Made by a program: the position numbers and the translations under genes. This document shows positions 43,089 through 52,413 of a DNA stretch of 64,000 nt, piece after piece. The stretch comes from JBOEGW01 sp050633625 (GTDB lineage: Bacteria > Pseudomonadota > Alphaproteobacteria > Rhodobacterales > Rhodobacteraceae), in the NCBI GenBank assembly GCA_050633625.1, contig JBOEGW010000006.1:124001-188000 (forward strand). Direction: 5' to 3'. The notes beneath the pieces were generated by a model. It made no database searches. It was not told where the DNA came from and saw nothing but the letters and a program-made list of their open reading frames with translations. Position 1 is the first letter of the stretch. The number at the start of each line of letters is the position of its first letter.

Positions 43089-43163
43089 CAGGGGGCTCTG
43101 CCCCCACGGCTCAAACCCGGAGGTTTGAGCCGCCCCCCGGGATATTTGGGGAACACTGAAAAG
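43089..43163 (+). repeat. Dispersed intergenic repeat, copy F
   Basis: A GGGGGC-tct-GCCCCC hairpin, a longer GGCTCAAACC-cgga-GGTTTGAGCC stem and the core CCCCCCGGGATATTTGGGGAAC in parts lie together after murC. The architecture is the same as copy A, including two hairpins before the core. Confidence 0.78.
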
Positions 43164-43214
43164 CCAATCTGGACCTCACCGCCAAACGCGCTAAAGTTGC
43201 AGGGCGGTTAAGGG

Positions 43215-44456
43215 GTGAGTGCATTGGTCAAAGCGGCAAACATCAAAGGCATAGAAACGCTAGAGGCGTGGCTTGAGGATCAGCCGCGCGAGGTGGCCCA
43301 ACAAATCGCCGCCCGCGCTGCGCTGCGCGTCATGCCGATCTGGGCCGCGTTTTGCCAATCTGAACGGAATAAAGATCGTGATTTGACTCCGCTTATCACT
43401 TTGCGGCCTATTCTGATATCATCGGTTGCCGGCAAAATGCCAACCGATGATATTAAGGCAGCCGCCCTTGCCGCCCTTGCCGCCAATGCCGCCGCCAATG
43501 CCGCCGATGCCGCCGATGCCGCCGCCGCCGATGCCGCCGATGCCGCCGCCGCCGATGCCGCCGATGCCGCCAATGCCGCCGCCACCTATGCCGCCACCTA
43601 TGCCGCCGCCGCCTATGCCGCCTATGCCGCCTATGCCGCCAATGCCGCCACCGTATGGCAAGCCATTCGAACAGATGCAGAACGGATTGAGGCCGGGGAA
43701 AGCGCGCATTCCTTGCCGCTCTGGCCAGAAGAAAACCCGCTGCAAAAGAAATGGGACGTGGTCCGTAATCACCCCGATTGGTCCGTACCCAATGCCCCCA
43801 ATGATTTCTGGCGGCGCTGGTATCAAAGCCTGCTCGATGGCAAGCGAGTTTTCCCCGATCAGTTGCTCTATGACATCGCCATACTCCCCAATGACCTCTG
43901 GAAAGGCAAAGGCGCCCCACAAAAAATCGCAGGAGAGATCAAGCGGCTGGAGGAGGAGTATCAGGCGGCAGGCGGCGCAACTATCGAAACTGCTTTGGCG
44001 AGGTCTAGCGCGGTTGAAAACGCGCCGGTCATGGAACAGCAATTGAGAACTTTGCTGACGTATCTTCAGCAGCAAAAGCGGCGCCTCGTTGGTTTAAATT
44101 CCCTCCCAGAAAGCCAATTGGAGCGAAAAAAGAACCTGGTCTCCCTGTTCGACGACATGATCGCCCGTGTCGACGCGATGCTCCGTGAGTTTGAAGACGG
44201 TATTGCTTCGGAAAACGCTTTGGTTGTTGTGCAAGAGCAAGTCCCCGCCATTCTGGAGGACACGGCAAAGGTTGAAGACGCAGGGGGCGCGGAGGAAACT
44301 GCCGCCTATATCGCACATTTCGCGACAACATCGAAGGTACTTGCAGAAAGCGGGGTTGAGGGGAAAGTTGCGAGCGGCCTTACCGCTTTCGAGACCTTTA
44401 TTGCGAAACCCTACAGAGATTGGCGCAAAAATCGGAAAAACAAGAAAGCCGATTGA
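43215..44456 (+). CDS. Hypothetical protein with Ala-rich (A-A-D/A-A-Y) repeat segment
   Basis: A 413-aa protein with no family I recognise. Residues about 83-148 are almost only Ala with regularly placed Asp, then Asn, then Tyr, encoded by GCCGCCGATGCC-like units. The rest is ordinary: Trp-rich ENPLQKKWDVVRNHPDW, DFWRRWYQSLLDG near residue 200, then a charged coiled-coil-like region (QQLRTLLTYLQQQKRRLVGL in parts) and a basic tail RDWRKNRKNKKAD. The GTG start follows AAGGG closely; a TTG three codons later is an alternative. It interrupts murC-murB. Confidence 0.75.
   Translation: MSALVKAANIKGIETLEAWLEDQPREVAQQIAARAALRVMPIWAAFCQSERNKDRDLTPLITLRPILISSVAGKMPTDDIKAAALAALAANAAANAADAADAAAADAADAAAADAADAANAAATYAATYAAAAYAAYAAYAANAATVWQAIRTDAERIEAGESAHSLPLWPEENPLQKKWDVVRNHPDWSVPNAPNDFWRRWYQSLLDGKRVFPDQLLYDIAILPNDLWKGKGAPQKIAGEIKRLEEEYQAAGGATIETALARSSAVENAPVMEQQLRTLLTYLQQQKRRLVGLNSLPESQLERKKNLVSLFDDMIARVDAMLREFEDGIASENALVVVQEQVPAILEDTAKVEDAGGAEETAAYIAHFATTSKVLAESGVEGKVASGLTAFETFIAKPYRDWRKNRKNKKAD
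43454..43660 (+). repeat. Trinucleotide-based GCC/GAT/TAT repeat tract
   Basis: About 200 bp of GCC-GCC-NNN and related triplets inside the Ala-rich gene. All units are multiples of three, so copy-number change would lengthen or shorten the protein without a frameshift. The tract leaves several frames open on both strands. Confidence 0.85.
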
Positions 44457-44583
44457 CCGGGAGGCCGCGTCCGACACAGTGCGATCGATTTCCTTTCATT
44501 TGGCGTTCACATCGCCCGATCAGCCCCCCTTGACCATTGCGGTCCTATCGCCTTTGATCTGCGCAACTCTGGGAGGAGGCGTT

Positions 44584-45039
44584 ATGACGACCAGTACAGG
44601 CCCGCGCGTTCGCGAATTGAGCCGTTTTGATTTCCCCGATTTGCATGTGTTGCTGTCGGTGCTGAGCCGAGGGGATGCGATCCCTGAGGGGGCGGCGGGC
44701 GAAGCGATTTTGTATGAAATCCTCGCTATGCCGGGCACATCGCTCATTGGGGCGGAATGTGAGGGGCGCATTGTGGCCACGGCGATGCTCTCGATCTTGC
44801 CGAACCTCACCTTCGGGGGGCGGCCTTTGGCGCGGATTGAAAATGTCGTCACGCATCCCGATTATCGCGGGCGCGGTTTTGCGCGTGCTGTGATGGATGC
44901 CGCTGTCGAAAAGGCGCGCGCCAAGAATTGTGCCGATGTTTCGCTGCTCTCACCGCGCGGCGGGCATGCGCAGGCGTTTTATCGCAAGCTTGGGTTTGCG
45001 GATGATATGGCCGGATTGCACCTGCGGCTAGAAGGCTAA
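44584..45039 (+). CDS. GNAT family N-acetyltransferase
   Basis: A 151-aa acetyltransferase. The acetyl-CoA loop is HPDYRGRGFARAVM (R/Q-x-x-G-x-G/A type) near residue 95, followed by the C-terminal QAFYRKLGFADD motif. ATG 44584 follows GGGAGGAGG; the longer frame from 44167 overlaps the preceding gene. The acceptor substrate is unknown. Confidence 0.9.
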   Translation: MTTSTGPRVRELSRFDFPDLHVLLSVLSRGDAIPEGAAGEAILYEILAMPGTSLIGAECEGRIVATAMLSILPNLTFGGRPLARIENVVTHPDYRGRGFARAVMDAAVEKARAKNCADVSLLSPRGGHAQAFYRKLGFADDMAGLHLRLEG

Positions 45040-45092
45040 TTCTGCGCGGCTGTCGCCCGCGTCATAGGAGTTGAAACCCAAGGGAGCGGTGG

Positions 45093-45338
45093 ATGGCGCA
45101 GGTCTTGACCAAAGGATTGGGGAGCGGGCATTTGACGGCCTATGGCATTGGCATCATGGTCGGGGCCGGGATTTACGTTTTGGGGGTGTTTGTGGTGGTC
45201 AATGCGGCGTTGATTGGCCTAAAACGACGAGAGGGGCCCCCGGTTGGTGCGTTTTGCGTGCCGGTGTGGGTGCCTTGGATTGGCATCCTTGGGTCTATCG
45301 CTTTGACCCCTGCAAACTTTTTGGAGCATCTCGCATGA
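45093..45338 (+). CDS. Small membrane protein before murB
   Basis: An 81-aa protein with one long hydrophobic stretch (residues about 16-42) and a second near the C-terminus. ATG 45093 follows GGGAGCGG. It overlaps the next gene by four bases, starting a run of four short coupled membrane genes. The family was not recognised. Confidence 0.75.
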   Translation: MAQVLTKGLGSGHLTAYGIGIMVGAGIYVLGVFVVVNAALIGLKRREGPPVGAFCVPVWVPWIGILGSIALTPANFLEHLA

Positions 45339-45592
45339 CACCTTCCCTCATTGGCCTTTGTGTTTGGGTGCTTCTGGCCACGCCGCTGGCGTTTTTGCCA
45401 ATCCGAAAACAGATTATTCCGGGCAGTATCCTTGGGATTGCGGGCTTGGCGCTTTTGGTTTGGATCGGCCTTGAGAATGGCTGGGGCTGGACGTTTTGCG
45501 GGTTCTTGGCGTTTGCCTCGCTGTTTCGCAATGGGTTCAAGGTGATCCCGGCGCTTTTGCGCGGCGAAAAAATAGTAATACCGGACGAATGA
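45335..45592 (+). CDS. DUF2484 family small membrane protein
   Basis: An 85-aa protein with two or three hydrophobic helices, starting MTPSLIGLCVWVLLATPLAF and continuing with IRKQIIPGSILGIAGLALL, then a GWTFCGFLAFASLFRN block. This pattern matches DUF2484, known beside murB/murC in Rhodobacterales, where it is sometimes mislabelled as a Mur ligase. It is coupled by ATGA at both ends. Confidence 0.8.
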   Translation: MTPSLIGLCVWVLLATPLAFLPIRKQIIPGSILGIAGLALLVWIGLENGWGWTFCGFLAFASLFRNGFKVIPALLRGEKIVIPDE

Positions 45593-45867
45593 AGGGTGTG
45601 ATCGCAGTTCTGGCCCTTGTGGCGCTTATCGGCGCGAGCGCGGCGTTTGGCTTTTGGTTGGGGCGTTCCGGGCGCTGGTGGATTGCGCTTTTGCTGCTGG
45701 GGGTTATGGGGTTTGGCTTTGCTGTCGCTGTGAGTGTTGGCGGGCAGATCGGCGGCATTAAGGGCGCAAATGCTTCCTTATCAGCTATGGTGTTTGGCGG
45801 GCCTGTTTGGATCGGCATCGCGGCTGGCGCATTGATTGGATATTTGCGCCAAGGGGGCGAGGCATGA
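45589..45867 (+). CDS. Small membrane protein in the murB cluster
   Basis: A 92-aa protein with about three hydrophobic helices: VIAVLALVALIGASAAFGFW, WWIALLLLGVMGFGFAVAV and a Gly-rich C-terminal one. It overlaps both flanking genes by four bases. The family was not recognised. Confidence 0.75.
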   Translation: MKGVIAVLALVALIGASAAFGFWLGRSGRWWIALLLLGVMGFGFAVAVSVGGQIGGIKGANASLSAMVFGGPVWIGIAAGALIGYLRQGGEA

Positions 45868-46127
45868 GCGCGCCGCTAGTGATTATGTGCGTTTGGCTGG
45901 TGGCGGCGAATTTTGCTGCGATGTTGCCAACGCAGCGCAAACATTGGCCAGCGGCGATTGTGCTTATGGTGCTGCTGGTGCCGCTCTTGGTGTGGGTCGT
46001 GCGCGAGGACGGCTGGATCATTGGTGTGTTTGCGGCTTTGGCGGCGGCGTCCATTTTGCGCTGGCCGTTGCGCTTCTTCATGCGGTGGCTGCGCGCTGGT
46101 CTTGCAAGACTTGGGGGCAAGGGGTAG
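45864..46127 (+). CDS. DUF2484 family small membrane protein, second copy
   Basis: An 87-aa protein starting MSAPLVIMCVWLVAANFAAM with LPTQRKHWPAAIVLMVLLVP after it and GVFAALAAASILRWPLRFF further on. It aligns by eye with the first DUF2484 protein two genes upstream. It ends 10 bp before murB. Confidence 0.8.
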   Translation: MSAPLVIMCVWLVAANFAAMLPTQRKHWPAAIVLMVLLVPLLVWVVREDGWIIGVFAALAAASILRWPLRFFMRWLRAGLARLGGKG

Positions 46128-46137
46128 CAGGTTTGTC

Positions 46138-47067
46138 ATGAGTTTTGAGCTTCCAGATGTGCGCGGCGTGATCACCCCGCAAAAACCCCTCGCTGAGCTG
46201 ACGTGGATGCGCGTTGGTGGGCCATGTGACTATTTGTTTCAGCCCGCTGATGAGGCGGATCTTGCAGGGTTTCTCGCGGCGCTTGATCCTGCGGTGCCGG
46301 TTGTGCCGATTGGCGTTGGCTCGAACCTGATTGTGCGCGATGGCGGGGTGCGCGGTGTTGTTGTGCGCCTTGGACGCGGGTTTAACGGCATTGAATTTGA
46401 CGGTGATCTTGTGACGGCTGGTCCGGCGGCGCTGGATGCACATGTGGCGCGCAAAGCGGCGGCGCAGGGATTGGATTTGACATTTCTGCGCACAATTCCG
46501 GGCGCGATTGGCGGCGCTGTGCGCATGAATGCTGGCTGTTATGGCAGATACATGGCGGATGTGTTTGTCAGCGCGCGGGGGCTGGATCGTGCGGGCAATG
46601 AGGTCGTGTTGACCCATGATGACCTCGGCTTTGCCTATCGCCACTCGGCCCTTTCGGAAGGTGTTGTGCTCACCTCGGTTGTGATGCGCGCGCCTCGCGG
46701 TGATGCACAGGCGCTTGAGGCGCGCATGGAGGCGCAGCTCCAGAAGCGCGATGAAACCCAGCCCACCAAAGATCGCACAGCCGGAAGCACCTTTCGCAAT
46801 CCAGCAGGCTTTAGCTCAACCGGGGCGGCGGATGACACCCATGAATTAAAGGCGTGGAAGGTGATTGAGGACGCCGGGTTGCGCGGTGCAACGCTGGGCG
46901 GGGCGCAAATGAACCCGAAACATCCCAATTTCCTAACAAACACCGGATCGGCCACCGCCGCGGACCTCGAAAACCTAGGGGAAGAGGTACGAAAAAAGGT
47001 TTACGCCACATCTGGTATCACGTTAGAGTGGGAAATCATGCGCATGGGCGAACCGGAACTCAAATAA
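46138..47067 (+). CDS. murB: UDP-N-acetylenolpyruvoylglucosamine reductase MurB
   Basis: A 309-aa FAD enzyme forming UDP-MurNAc. LTWMRVGGPCDYLFQP, VPIGVGSNLIVRDGG (FAD), GAIGGAVRMNAGCYG and GSTFRNPAG (with the catalytic Ser region) are in order. The Tyr-loop is short as in type II MurB. ATG 46138 lies just after the second DUF2484 gene. Confidence 0.95.
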   Translation: MSFELPDVRGVITPQKPLAELTWMRVGGPCDYLFQPADEADLAGFLAALDPAVPVVPIGVGSNLIVRDGGVRGVVVRLGRGFNGIEFDGDLVTAGPAALDAHVARKAAAQGLDLTFLRTIPGAIGGAVRMNAGCYGRYMADVFVSARGLDRAGNEVVLTHDDLGFAYRHSALSEGVVLTSVVMRAPRGDAQALEARMEAQLQKRDETQPTKDRTAGSTFRNPAGFSSTGAADDTHELKAWKVIEDAGLRGATLGGAQMNPKHPNFLTNTGSATAADLENLGEEVRKKVYATSGITLEWEIMRMGEPELK

Positions 47068-47135
47068 TCCGGGTCTGCGCGCCATAAGATATTATAAAAA
47101 ACGGTCACAAAGAGGACCGGATAAGAGGCAGTAGA

Positions 47136-48056
47136 GTGGGCGAGCTGAGCAGCAAAGCCCTCAAGGTTGCGGTACTTTTGGGTGGCCCCTCGGCAGAGCG
47201 CGAGGTGTCATTGTCATCGGGGCGTGAATGCGCCACCGCGCTACGAGGCGAAGGGTATGAGGTGGTTGAGGTCGATGCAGGCCCCGACCTTTTTGTGACC
47301 CTTGCAGATCATCAGCCAGACGTTGTGTTCAACGCGCTTCACGGACGGTGGGGCGAGGATGGTTGCGTGCAGGGTCTTCTGGAGTGGATGGGGCTGCCCT
47401 ATACACATTCTGGCGTTTTGGCCTCGGCTCTGGCGATGGATAAGGAACGTGCGAAAGTGGCCTTTCGTGCCGCAAACCTGCCTGTCGCGCAAAGCGTGAT
47501 TGCCAGCCGTGACGATGTGAGCGCGGCGCATGTGTTGGCACCGCCCTATGTGGTGAAGCCCAATAACGAAGGATCATCTGTAGGGGTCTATATCGTGCCG
47601 GAAGGTGCCAATGCGCCGCCTGTGCTTGCCCAAGACATGCCTGATCAAGTGATGGTCGAACAGTATTTGCCGGGGCGCGAATTGACGACCTCAGTGCTGG
47701 GCGATCGCACTTTGGCGACCACCGAAATCCTCACGGATGGCTGGTATGATTACGATGCGAAGTACAAACCCGGCGGATCACGCCATGTTTGCCCGGCGGA
47801 TATTCCGGCCGACATCGCGGCTGCCTGCGAGGATTATGCCCTTCGCGCGCACGCGGCCCTTGGCTGTCGCGGCCTGAGCCGGACGGATTTTCGCTGGGAT
47901 GAGGCGCGCGGGCTTGACGGGCTTGTGATCCTTGAAACGAACACACAACCGGGCATGACGCCCACATCCTTGTCGCCCGAACAGGCGCAGGCGGCGGGGA
48001 TGAGTTTTGGCGATATGTGTCGGTGGCTGGTGGAGGATGCGTCATGCAACCGTTGA
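47136..48056 (+). CDS. ddl: D-alanine-D-alanine ligase
   Basis: A 306-aa ATP-grasp ligase supplying D-Ala-D-Ala to MurF. VAVLLGGPSAEREVSLSSG at the start, FNALHGRWGEDG, VVKPNNEGSSVGV, and the metal site ILETNTQPGMTP are intact. It uses a GTG start after AGAGG. It overlaps ftsQ by 13 bp. Confidence 0.95.
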   Translation: MGELSSKALKVAVLLGGPSAEREVSLSSGRECATALRGEGYEVVEVDAGPDLFVTLADHQPDVVFNALHGRWGEDGCVQGLLEWMGLPYTHSGVLASALAMDKERAKVAFRAANLPVAQSVIASRDDVSAAHVLAPPYVVKPNNEGSSVGVYIVPEGANAPPVLAQDMPDQVMVEQYLPGRELTTSVLGDRTLATTEILTDGWYDYDAKYKPGGSRHVCPADIPADIAAACEDYALRAHAALGCRGLSRTDFRWDEARGLDGLVILETNTQPGMTPTSLSPEQAQAAGMSFGDMCRWLVEDASCNR

Positions 48057-48982
48057 GCGCAAAACGGCCTGAAGGTGCTGCGAAGCCGGTGAAAACACCG
48101 CGCAAACCCAAGGCGGCGAAACCGGCCAAGCCGCGTGATCCTGCGCCCTCGCGTTGGGCCTACCGCTTCCACCGTTTGTGGCTCACGCCTCTGTATCGGT
48201 CCTTGATGCGCGTTGGGGTGCCTGCGTTTTTGTTCATCACTGCTGTGGGCTGGTATTTCTCCAACCCGACAAACCGTTTCGCCATTGAGGAACGTGTTGA
48301 GCTTGCACGCCGTTCGGTTGAGGAACGCCCGGAGTTCATGGTGAAGCTCATGGCCATTGATGGGGCTAGCCCGGTTGTTGATGAGGCGATCCGCGAAATG
48401 ATCCCCGTGGACTTCCCGATTTCATCGTTTGATCTTGACCTTGAGGTGATGCAGGCGACCGTTGCGGAGCTTGATGTGATTGAGGATGTTGCTGTGCGCA
48501 TCCGCCCCGGTGGGGTGTTGGAAGTCCGGGTGAGCGAACGCGAGCCTGTTGTGATTTGGCGCGATCAAGGCGGTCTGGACATGTTGGACGCCACAGGTCA
48601 CCGGGTCGCGTCTTTGACAACCCGGAGCGCGCGCCACGATCTGCCGCTCATTGTGGGCAGCGGTGCAGGGGACGCTGTGCCTGAGGCGCTGCGAATTCTG
48701 ACAGCAAGCGCGCCAATTGCGCCCCGCGTGCGCGGATTGGTACGAGTTGGGGCACGTCGTTGGGACGTGATGCTTGATCGTGATCAGCGTGTGATGCTCC
48801 CCGAAAACAACCCAGTTGCCGCGCTGGAACAAGTGCTGGCATTGGACGAGGCCCAAGAGGTGCTCGCCCGCGATGTCACCGATATTGATATGCGTAACCC
48901 TTTGCGCCCGACCCTTCGCATGACCCCAGCTGCGGTTGAGGAATTGCGTCACATCAGGGCTTTGTCCGGAGATCAGAGATGA
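48044..48982 (+). CDS. ftsQ: Cell division protein FtsQ
   Basis: A 312-aa bitopic protein. A long basic, Lys/Pro/Ala-rich cytoplasmic N-terminus (residues 1-40) is followed by one membrane helix (about 58-74), a POTRA domain and the FtsQ domain (LDMLDATGHRVAS, LPLIVG). It links early and late divisome proteins through FtsL. ATG 48044 follows GGAGG inside the ddl end. It is coupled to ftsA (ATGA). Confidence 0.93.
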   Translation: MQPLSAKRPEGAAKPVKTPRKPKAAKPAKPRDPAPSRWAYRFHRLWLTPLYRSLMRVGVPAFLFITAVGWYFSNPTNRFAIEERVELARRSVEERPEFMVKLMAIDGASPVVDEAIREMIPVDFPISSFDLDLEVMQATVAELDVIEDVAVRIRPGGVLEVRVSEREPVVIWRDQGGLDMLDATGHRVASLTTRSARHDLPLIVGSGAGDAVPEALRILTASAPIAPRVRGLVRVGARRWDVMLDRDQRVMLPENNPVAALEQVLALDEAQEVLARDVTDIDMRNPLRPTLRMTPAAVEELRHIRALSGDQR

Positions 48983-50313
48983 CCGAGCTTTATCAACAGC
49001 AACGCGCCATGCGCGCCATGCGCCGCGCCGCCATGCAACGTGGTGTGATTGCGATCCTTGATATTGGCACCTCCAAAATCGGGTGTTTGGTGCTGCGTTT
49101 TGATGGGCCGGAACAGTTTCGCGAAAGTGACGGGGTGGGCGGCATGGCCGGTCAGTCGGCGTTCCGCGTGATCGGGGCCTCGACGACGCGCTCTCGCGGG
49201 GTGCGCTTTGGTGAAATCGACGCGATGCAAGAAACCGAGCGGGCCATTCGCACAGCCGTCCAAGGGGCGCAAAAAATGGCGAACATTCGGGTCGATCACG
49301 TCATTGCAACCTTTTCGGGCGCGAACCCGCGCAGCTATGGGCTTGATGGGCAAATTGATCTGCAAGGCAGCGCTGTGACCGAGGATGACATCGCGCGGGT
49401 GATGGCATCTTGTGATGTGCCAAATTTTGGCGTTGGGCGCGAGGTGCTGCACGCGCAGCCGGTCAACTTCACCCTTGATCATCGTTCTGGCCTGTCTGAT
49501 CCGCGCGGCCAAGTGGGCAAGACCCTCACGGTGGATATGCATATTGTGACGGTGGACGAAGCTGTTATTCGCAATACGCTTTATTGCATCAAACGATGTG
49601 ACCTTGAGTTGGCGGGGCTTGCAAGCTCGGCCTATGCGGCGGGGATGTCTTCGCTTGTGGAGGACGAGCAAGAGCTTGGCGCGGCCTGTATTGACATGGG
49701 GGGCGGGGCGACCGGCCTGTCGATTTATTGGCGCAAACACATGATTTACGCGGACAGTGTGCGCCTTGGCGGGGATCACGTCACCTCCGATATCTCCAAA
49801 GGGCTTCAGGTGCCCATGGCCACCGCTGAGCGGATCAAGACCTTCTATGGGGGTGTTGTGGCCACAGGGATGGATGATCGCGAGATGATCGAAATTGGCG
49901 GCGACACGGGCGACTGGGAACACGATCGGCGCACTGTGTCGCGCTCGGAACTGATTGGCATTATGCGGCCACGGGTCGAAGAAATACTTGAGGAGGTCCG
50001 CGCGCGTTTGGATGTTGCGGGGTTTGATCATCTGCCGAGCCAGTCGATTGTGCTGACGGGTGGGGCGAGCCAGATACCGGGCTTGGATGGGCTTGCGCCA
50101 AAAATCCTTGGGCAAAATGTGCGCATTGGCCGCCCGCTTCGGGTGCAAGGCCTGCCCCAAGCCGCAACCGGCGCGGCGTTTGCATCGGCGGTGGGGCTGT
50201 GCTTGTCGGCGGCGAACCCGCAAGACGAATGGTGGGACTTTGATGCGCCGGTGGATACCGCTTCGGCGCGCTCTTTGCGCTGGGCTGTGAAGTGGTTCAA
50301 GGAAAACTGGTAA
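48979..50313 (+). CDS. ftsA: Cell division protein FtsA
   Basis: A 444-aa actin-like ATPase that anchors FtsZ to the membrane. AILDIGTSKIGCLV (phosphate 1), IDMGGGATGLSIY (phosphate 2) and VLTGGASQIPGL (adenosine) are present, with a 1C subdomain between. The C-terminus ends in an amphipathic Trp/Lys helix, LRWAVKWFKENW, the membrane-targeting sequence. Confidence 0.95.
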   Translation: MTELYQQQRAMRAMRRAAMQRGVIAILDIGTSKIGCLVLRFDGPEQFRESDGVGGMAGQSAFRVIGASTTRSRGVRFGEIDAMQETERAIRTAVQGAQKMANIRVDHVIATFSGANPRSYGLDGQIDLQGSAVTEDDIARVMASCDVPNFGVGREVLHAQPVNFTLDHRSGLSDPRGQVGKTLTVDMHIVTVDEAVIRNTLYCIKRCDLELAGLASSAYAAGMSSLVEDEQELGAACIDMGGGATGLSIYWRKHMIYADSVRLGGDHVTSDISKGLQVPMATAERIKTFYGGVVATGMDDREMIEIGGDTGDWEHDRRTVSRSELIGIMRPRVEEILEEVRARLDVAGFDHLPSQSIVLTGGASQIPGLDGLAPKILGQNVRIGRPLRVQGLPQAATGAAFASAVGLCLSAANPQDEWWDFDAPVDTASARSLRWAVKWFKENW

Positions 50314-50734
50314 GTGGCGTTTTTTGGCGCAGTGCGGCTTTGATCCGGGTTTTGACTTTAGGCGCTCTGCGCTGCGTGTTTATATAAACGCAAAGGCGCA
50401 AAAAAGCGCGCCGCTTTAAGGCCGATTGAATCGATCAAGGGGCGAGCAGTCCGCGCCAAAGGTCACTTGAGAGTCTGCTGAGACAGCAGAGCCCCCGCGC
50501 AAGGCGTTGCGGGGCATGGTCGAAGTTTAGTAGTGAATTGTCTCATTCCCACAATCTGTAGCGATTTAGGCGAGATACCGCTGAAAATACCCAATAAAAC
50601 CCCAATATTTTGCGTCAAAACTGTGTTTTTTACGTGACGCCCCGGCCCAAGCTGGTTAAAAATAGTCGCTAATAGGTAAACCCGGCGCAGGTTCGGGACG
50701 AACAAGACGTTAGTCAAAGACAGGCGGACACAAC
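50314..50734. other. ftsA-ftsZ intergenic region with hairpins
   Basis: These 421 bp carry no gene. TCTGCT/AGCAGA (50474-50490) and CCCCGC/GCGGGG (50493-50514) form adjacent hairpins, and an AT-rich part follows to the ftsZ start. A separate ftsZ promoter is likely, but neither a clear sigma-70 site nor a full CtrA TTAA-N7-TTAA site was found. Confidence 0.5.
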
Positions 50735-52384
50735 ATGACATTGAACCTCACCATGCCAGGTCAGGATGAATTGAAACCCCGTATTACGGTGTTCGGCGTC
50801 GGTGGCGCTGGTGGGAACGCGGTGAACAACATGATCGAGAAGCAACTCGATGGTGTTGAGTTCGTCGTTGCAAATACCGATGCACAAGCGCTGCAACAAT
50901 CCATGGCGCCCGCCCGCATTCAGATGGGCGTGAAGGTTACCGAAGGGTTGGGCGCAGGGGCGCGCGCTTCTGTGGGTGCGGCCGCGGCTGAGGAAAGCAT
51001 CGAGCAAATCGTTGATCAACTCGCCGGGGCGCATATGTGCTTCATTACCGCCGGTATGGGCGGGGGCACAGGCACCGGGGCCGCCCCAATCATCGCGCAG
51101 GCCGCGCGGGAGTTGGGCGTTCTGACAGTGGGTGTTGTCACCAAGCCGTTCCAGTTTGAGGGTGGCAAGCGGATGCGCCAGGCCGAAGACGGCGTTGAAG
51201 CTCTGCAAAAGATGGTCGACACGCTGATCATCATTCCAAACCAAAACCTGTTCCGTCTTGCGAATGAAAAAACAACCTTCACCGAAGCCTTCTCGCTCGC
51301 AGATGACGTGCTTTATCAAGGTGTTAAGGGTGTCACTGACCTTATGGTTCGCCCCGGTCTCATCAACCTCGACTTCGCGGATGTGCGCGCTGTCATGGAT
51401 GAGATGGGCAAGGCCATGATGGGCACAGGCGAAGCCACCGGCGAAGATCGCGCGGTACAAGCGGCAGAAAAAGCCATCGCCAACCCGCTGCTCGACGAAA
51501 TTTCGCTCAAAGGCGCAAAAGGCGTGCTTATCAACATCACAGGCGGCTACGATTTGACCCTGTTTGAACTTGATGAAGCGGCGAACCGTATCCGCGAGGA
51601 AGTGGACCCAGAGGCGAACATCATTGTCGGGTCGACTTTGGACACAGACATGGAAGGCGGCATGCGCGTTTCGGTTGTGGCGACAGGCATCGACGCATCT
51701 GAAGCCGGGCTGGACATTCCAGTGCCGCGCCGCCGGATGGCTGAGCCGTTGCATTCGCCTGCTGAGGTTGAAGACACCCTTGAAGCGGGCGCTTCTGCTG
51801 CGATCGCTGCGGCCTCCGCGATTGAAACGGGTCAACCCGCTCAAGCGCAAATGTTTGACGATGGTTTGGATGCAACCGCTGCTGCGGCTGAGGAGCAAGT
51901 CGAGAATATCTTCCCAGCCGAGACCGCTGGCGACGATGTGCCCGCCGCGGCGTTCCAGCCGCAAGTTGACGCCGCACCGGTTGCGCCGCAACCCACAGCG
52001 CGCCCAACCCAAGCACAGGTTGAAATGCAGCATCAACGCCCAGCTGGCGAGCCAACAGTTGCGCAATTCGTGGCGCCAAAACCAGCGCAACCGGGCCAAC
52101 CAACGCCCGACGCCATGGCGCGGCTGCAAGCGGCGGTTCAGCGCCAGCAACCACAGCAACATCAGCAGCCTCAAGCGGCAGCACCCGCCGAGCCGGGCAC
52201 AGATAAGCCGCGCTTTGGCATCAATTCGCTGATCAACAAAATGACAGGTTCCGCAGCGGAAGGGCAAGCCGAGCAAGCCCATCAGCCTGCGCCACAGCCT
52301 GCACCTCCGGTGGCGCGCGAAGCCACGGATCCAAATCAAGAACGCGTTGAAATTCCTGCGTTCTTGCGCCGTCAGGCGAACTGA
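50735..52384 (+). CDS. ftsZ: Cell division tubulin homologue FtsZ
   Basis: A 549-aa GTPase forming the Z ring. The tubulin signature GMGGGTGTGAAP is near residue 105 and the catalytic loop NLDFADVRAVM near residue 212. After the globular part (about residue 320) comes an unusually long Gln/Pro/Ala-rich linker of about 210 residues. The conserved C-terminal peptide ends RVEIPAFLRRQAN and binds FtsA. ATG 50735. Confidence 0.97.
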   Translation: MTLNLTMPGQDELKPRITVFGVGGAGGNAVNNMIEKQLDGVEFVVANTDAQALQQSMAPARIQMGVKVTEGLGAGARASVGAAAAEESIEQIVDQLAGAHMCFITAGMGGGTGTGAAPIIAQAARELGVLTVGVVTKPFQFEGGKRMRQAEDGVEALQKMVDTLIIIPNQNLFRLANEKTTFTEAFSLADDVLYQGVKGVTDLMVRPGLINLDFADVRAVMDEMGKAMMGTGEATGEDRAVQAAEKAIANPLLDEISLKGAKGVLINITGGYDLTLFELDEAANRIREEVDPEANIIVGSTLDTDMEGGMRVSVVATGIDASEAGLDIPVPRRRMAEPLHSPAEVEDTLEAGASAAIAAASAIETGQPAQAQMFDDGLDATAAAAEEQVENIFPAETAGDDVPAAAFQPQVDAAPVAPQPTARPTQAQVEMQHQRPAGEPTVAQFVAPKPAQPGQPTPDAMARLQAAVQRQQPQQHQQPQAAAPAEPGTDKPRFGINSLINKMTGSAAEGQAEQAHQPAPQPAPPVAREATDPNQERVEIPAFLRRQAN

Positions 52385-52413
52385 TTGCGCATCCTTTGTT
52401 CTGTACCTGGAAT

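Noticed and set aside
43426..44075. Pro/Met-rich and Gly/Ile-rich frames over the triplet tract (both strands)
   Set aside because: A triplet repeat keeps all frames open. Only the Ala-rich frame has a ribosome site and continues into normal protein sequence on both sides.
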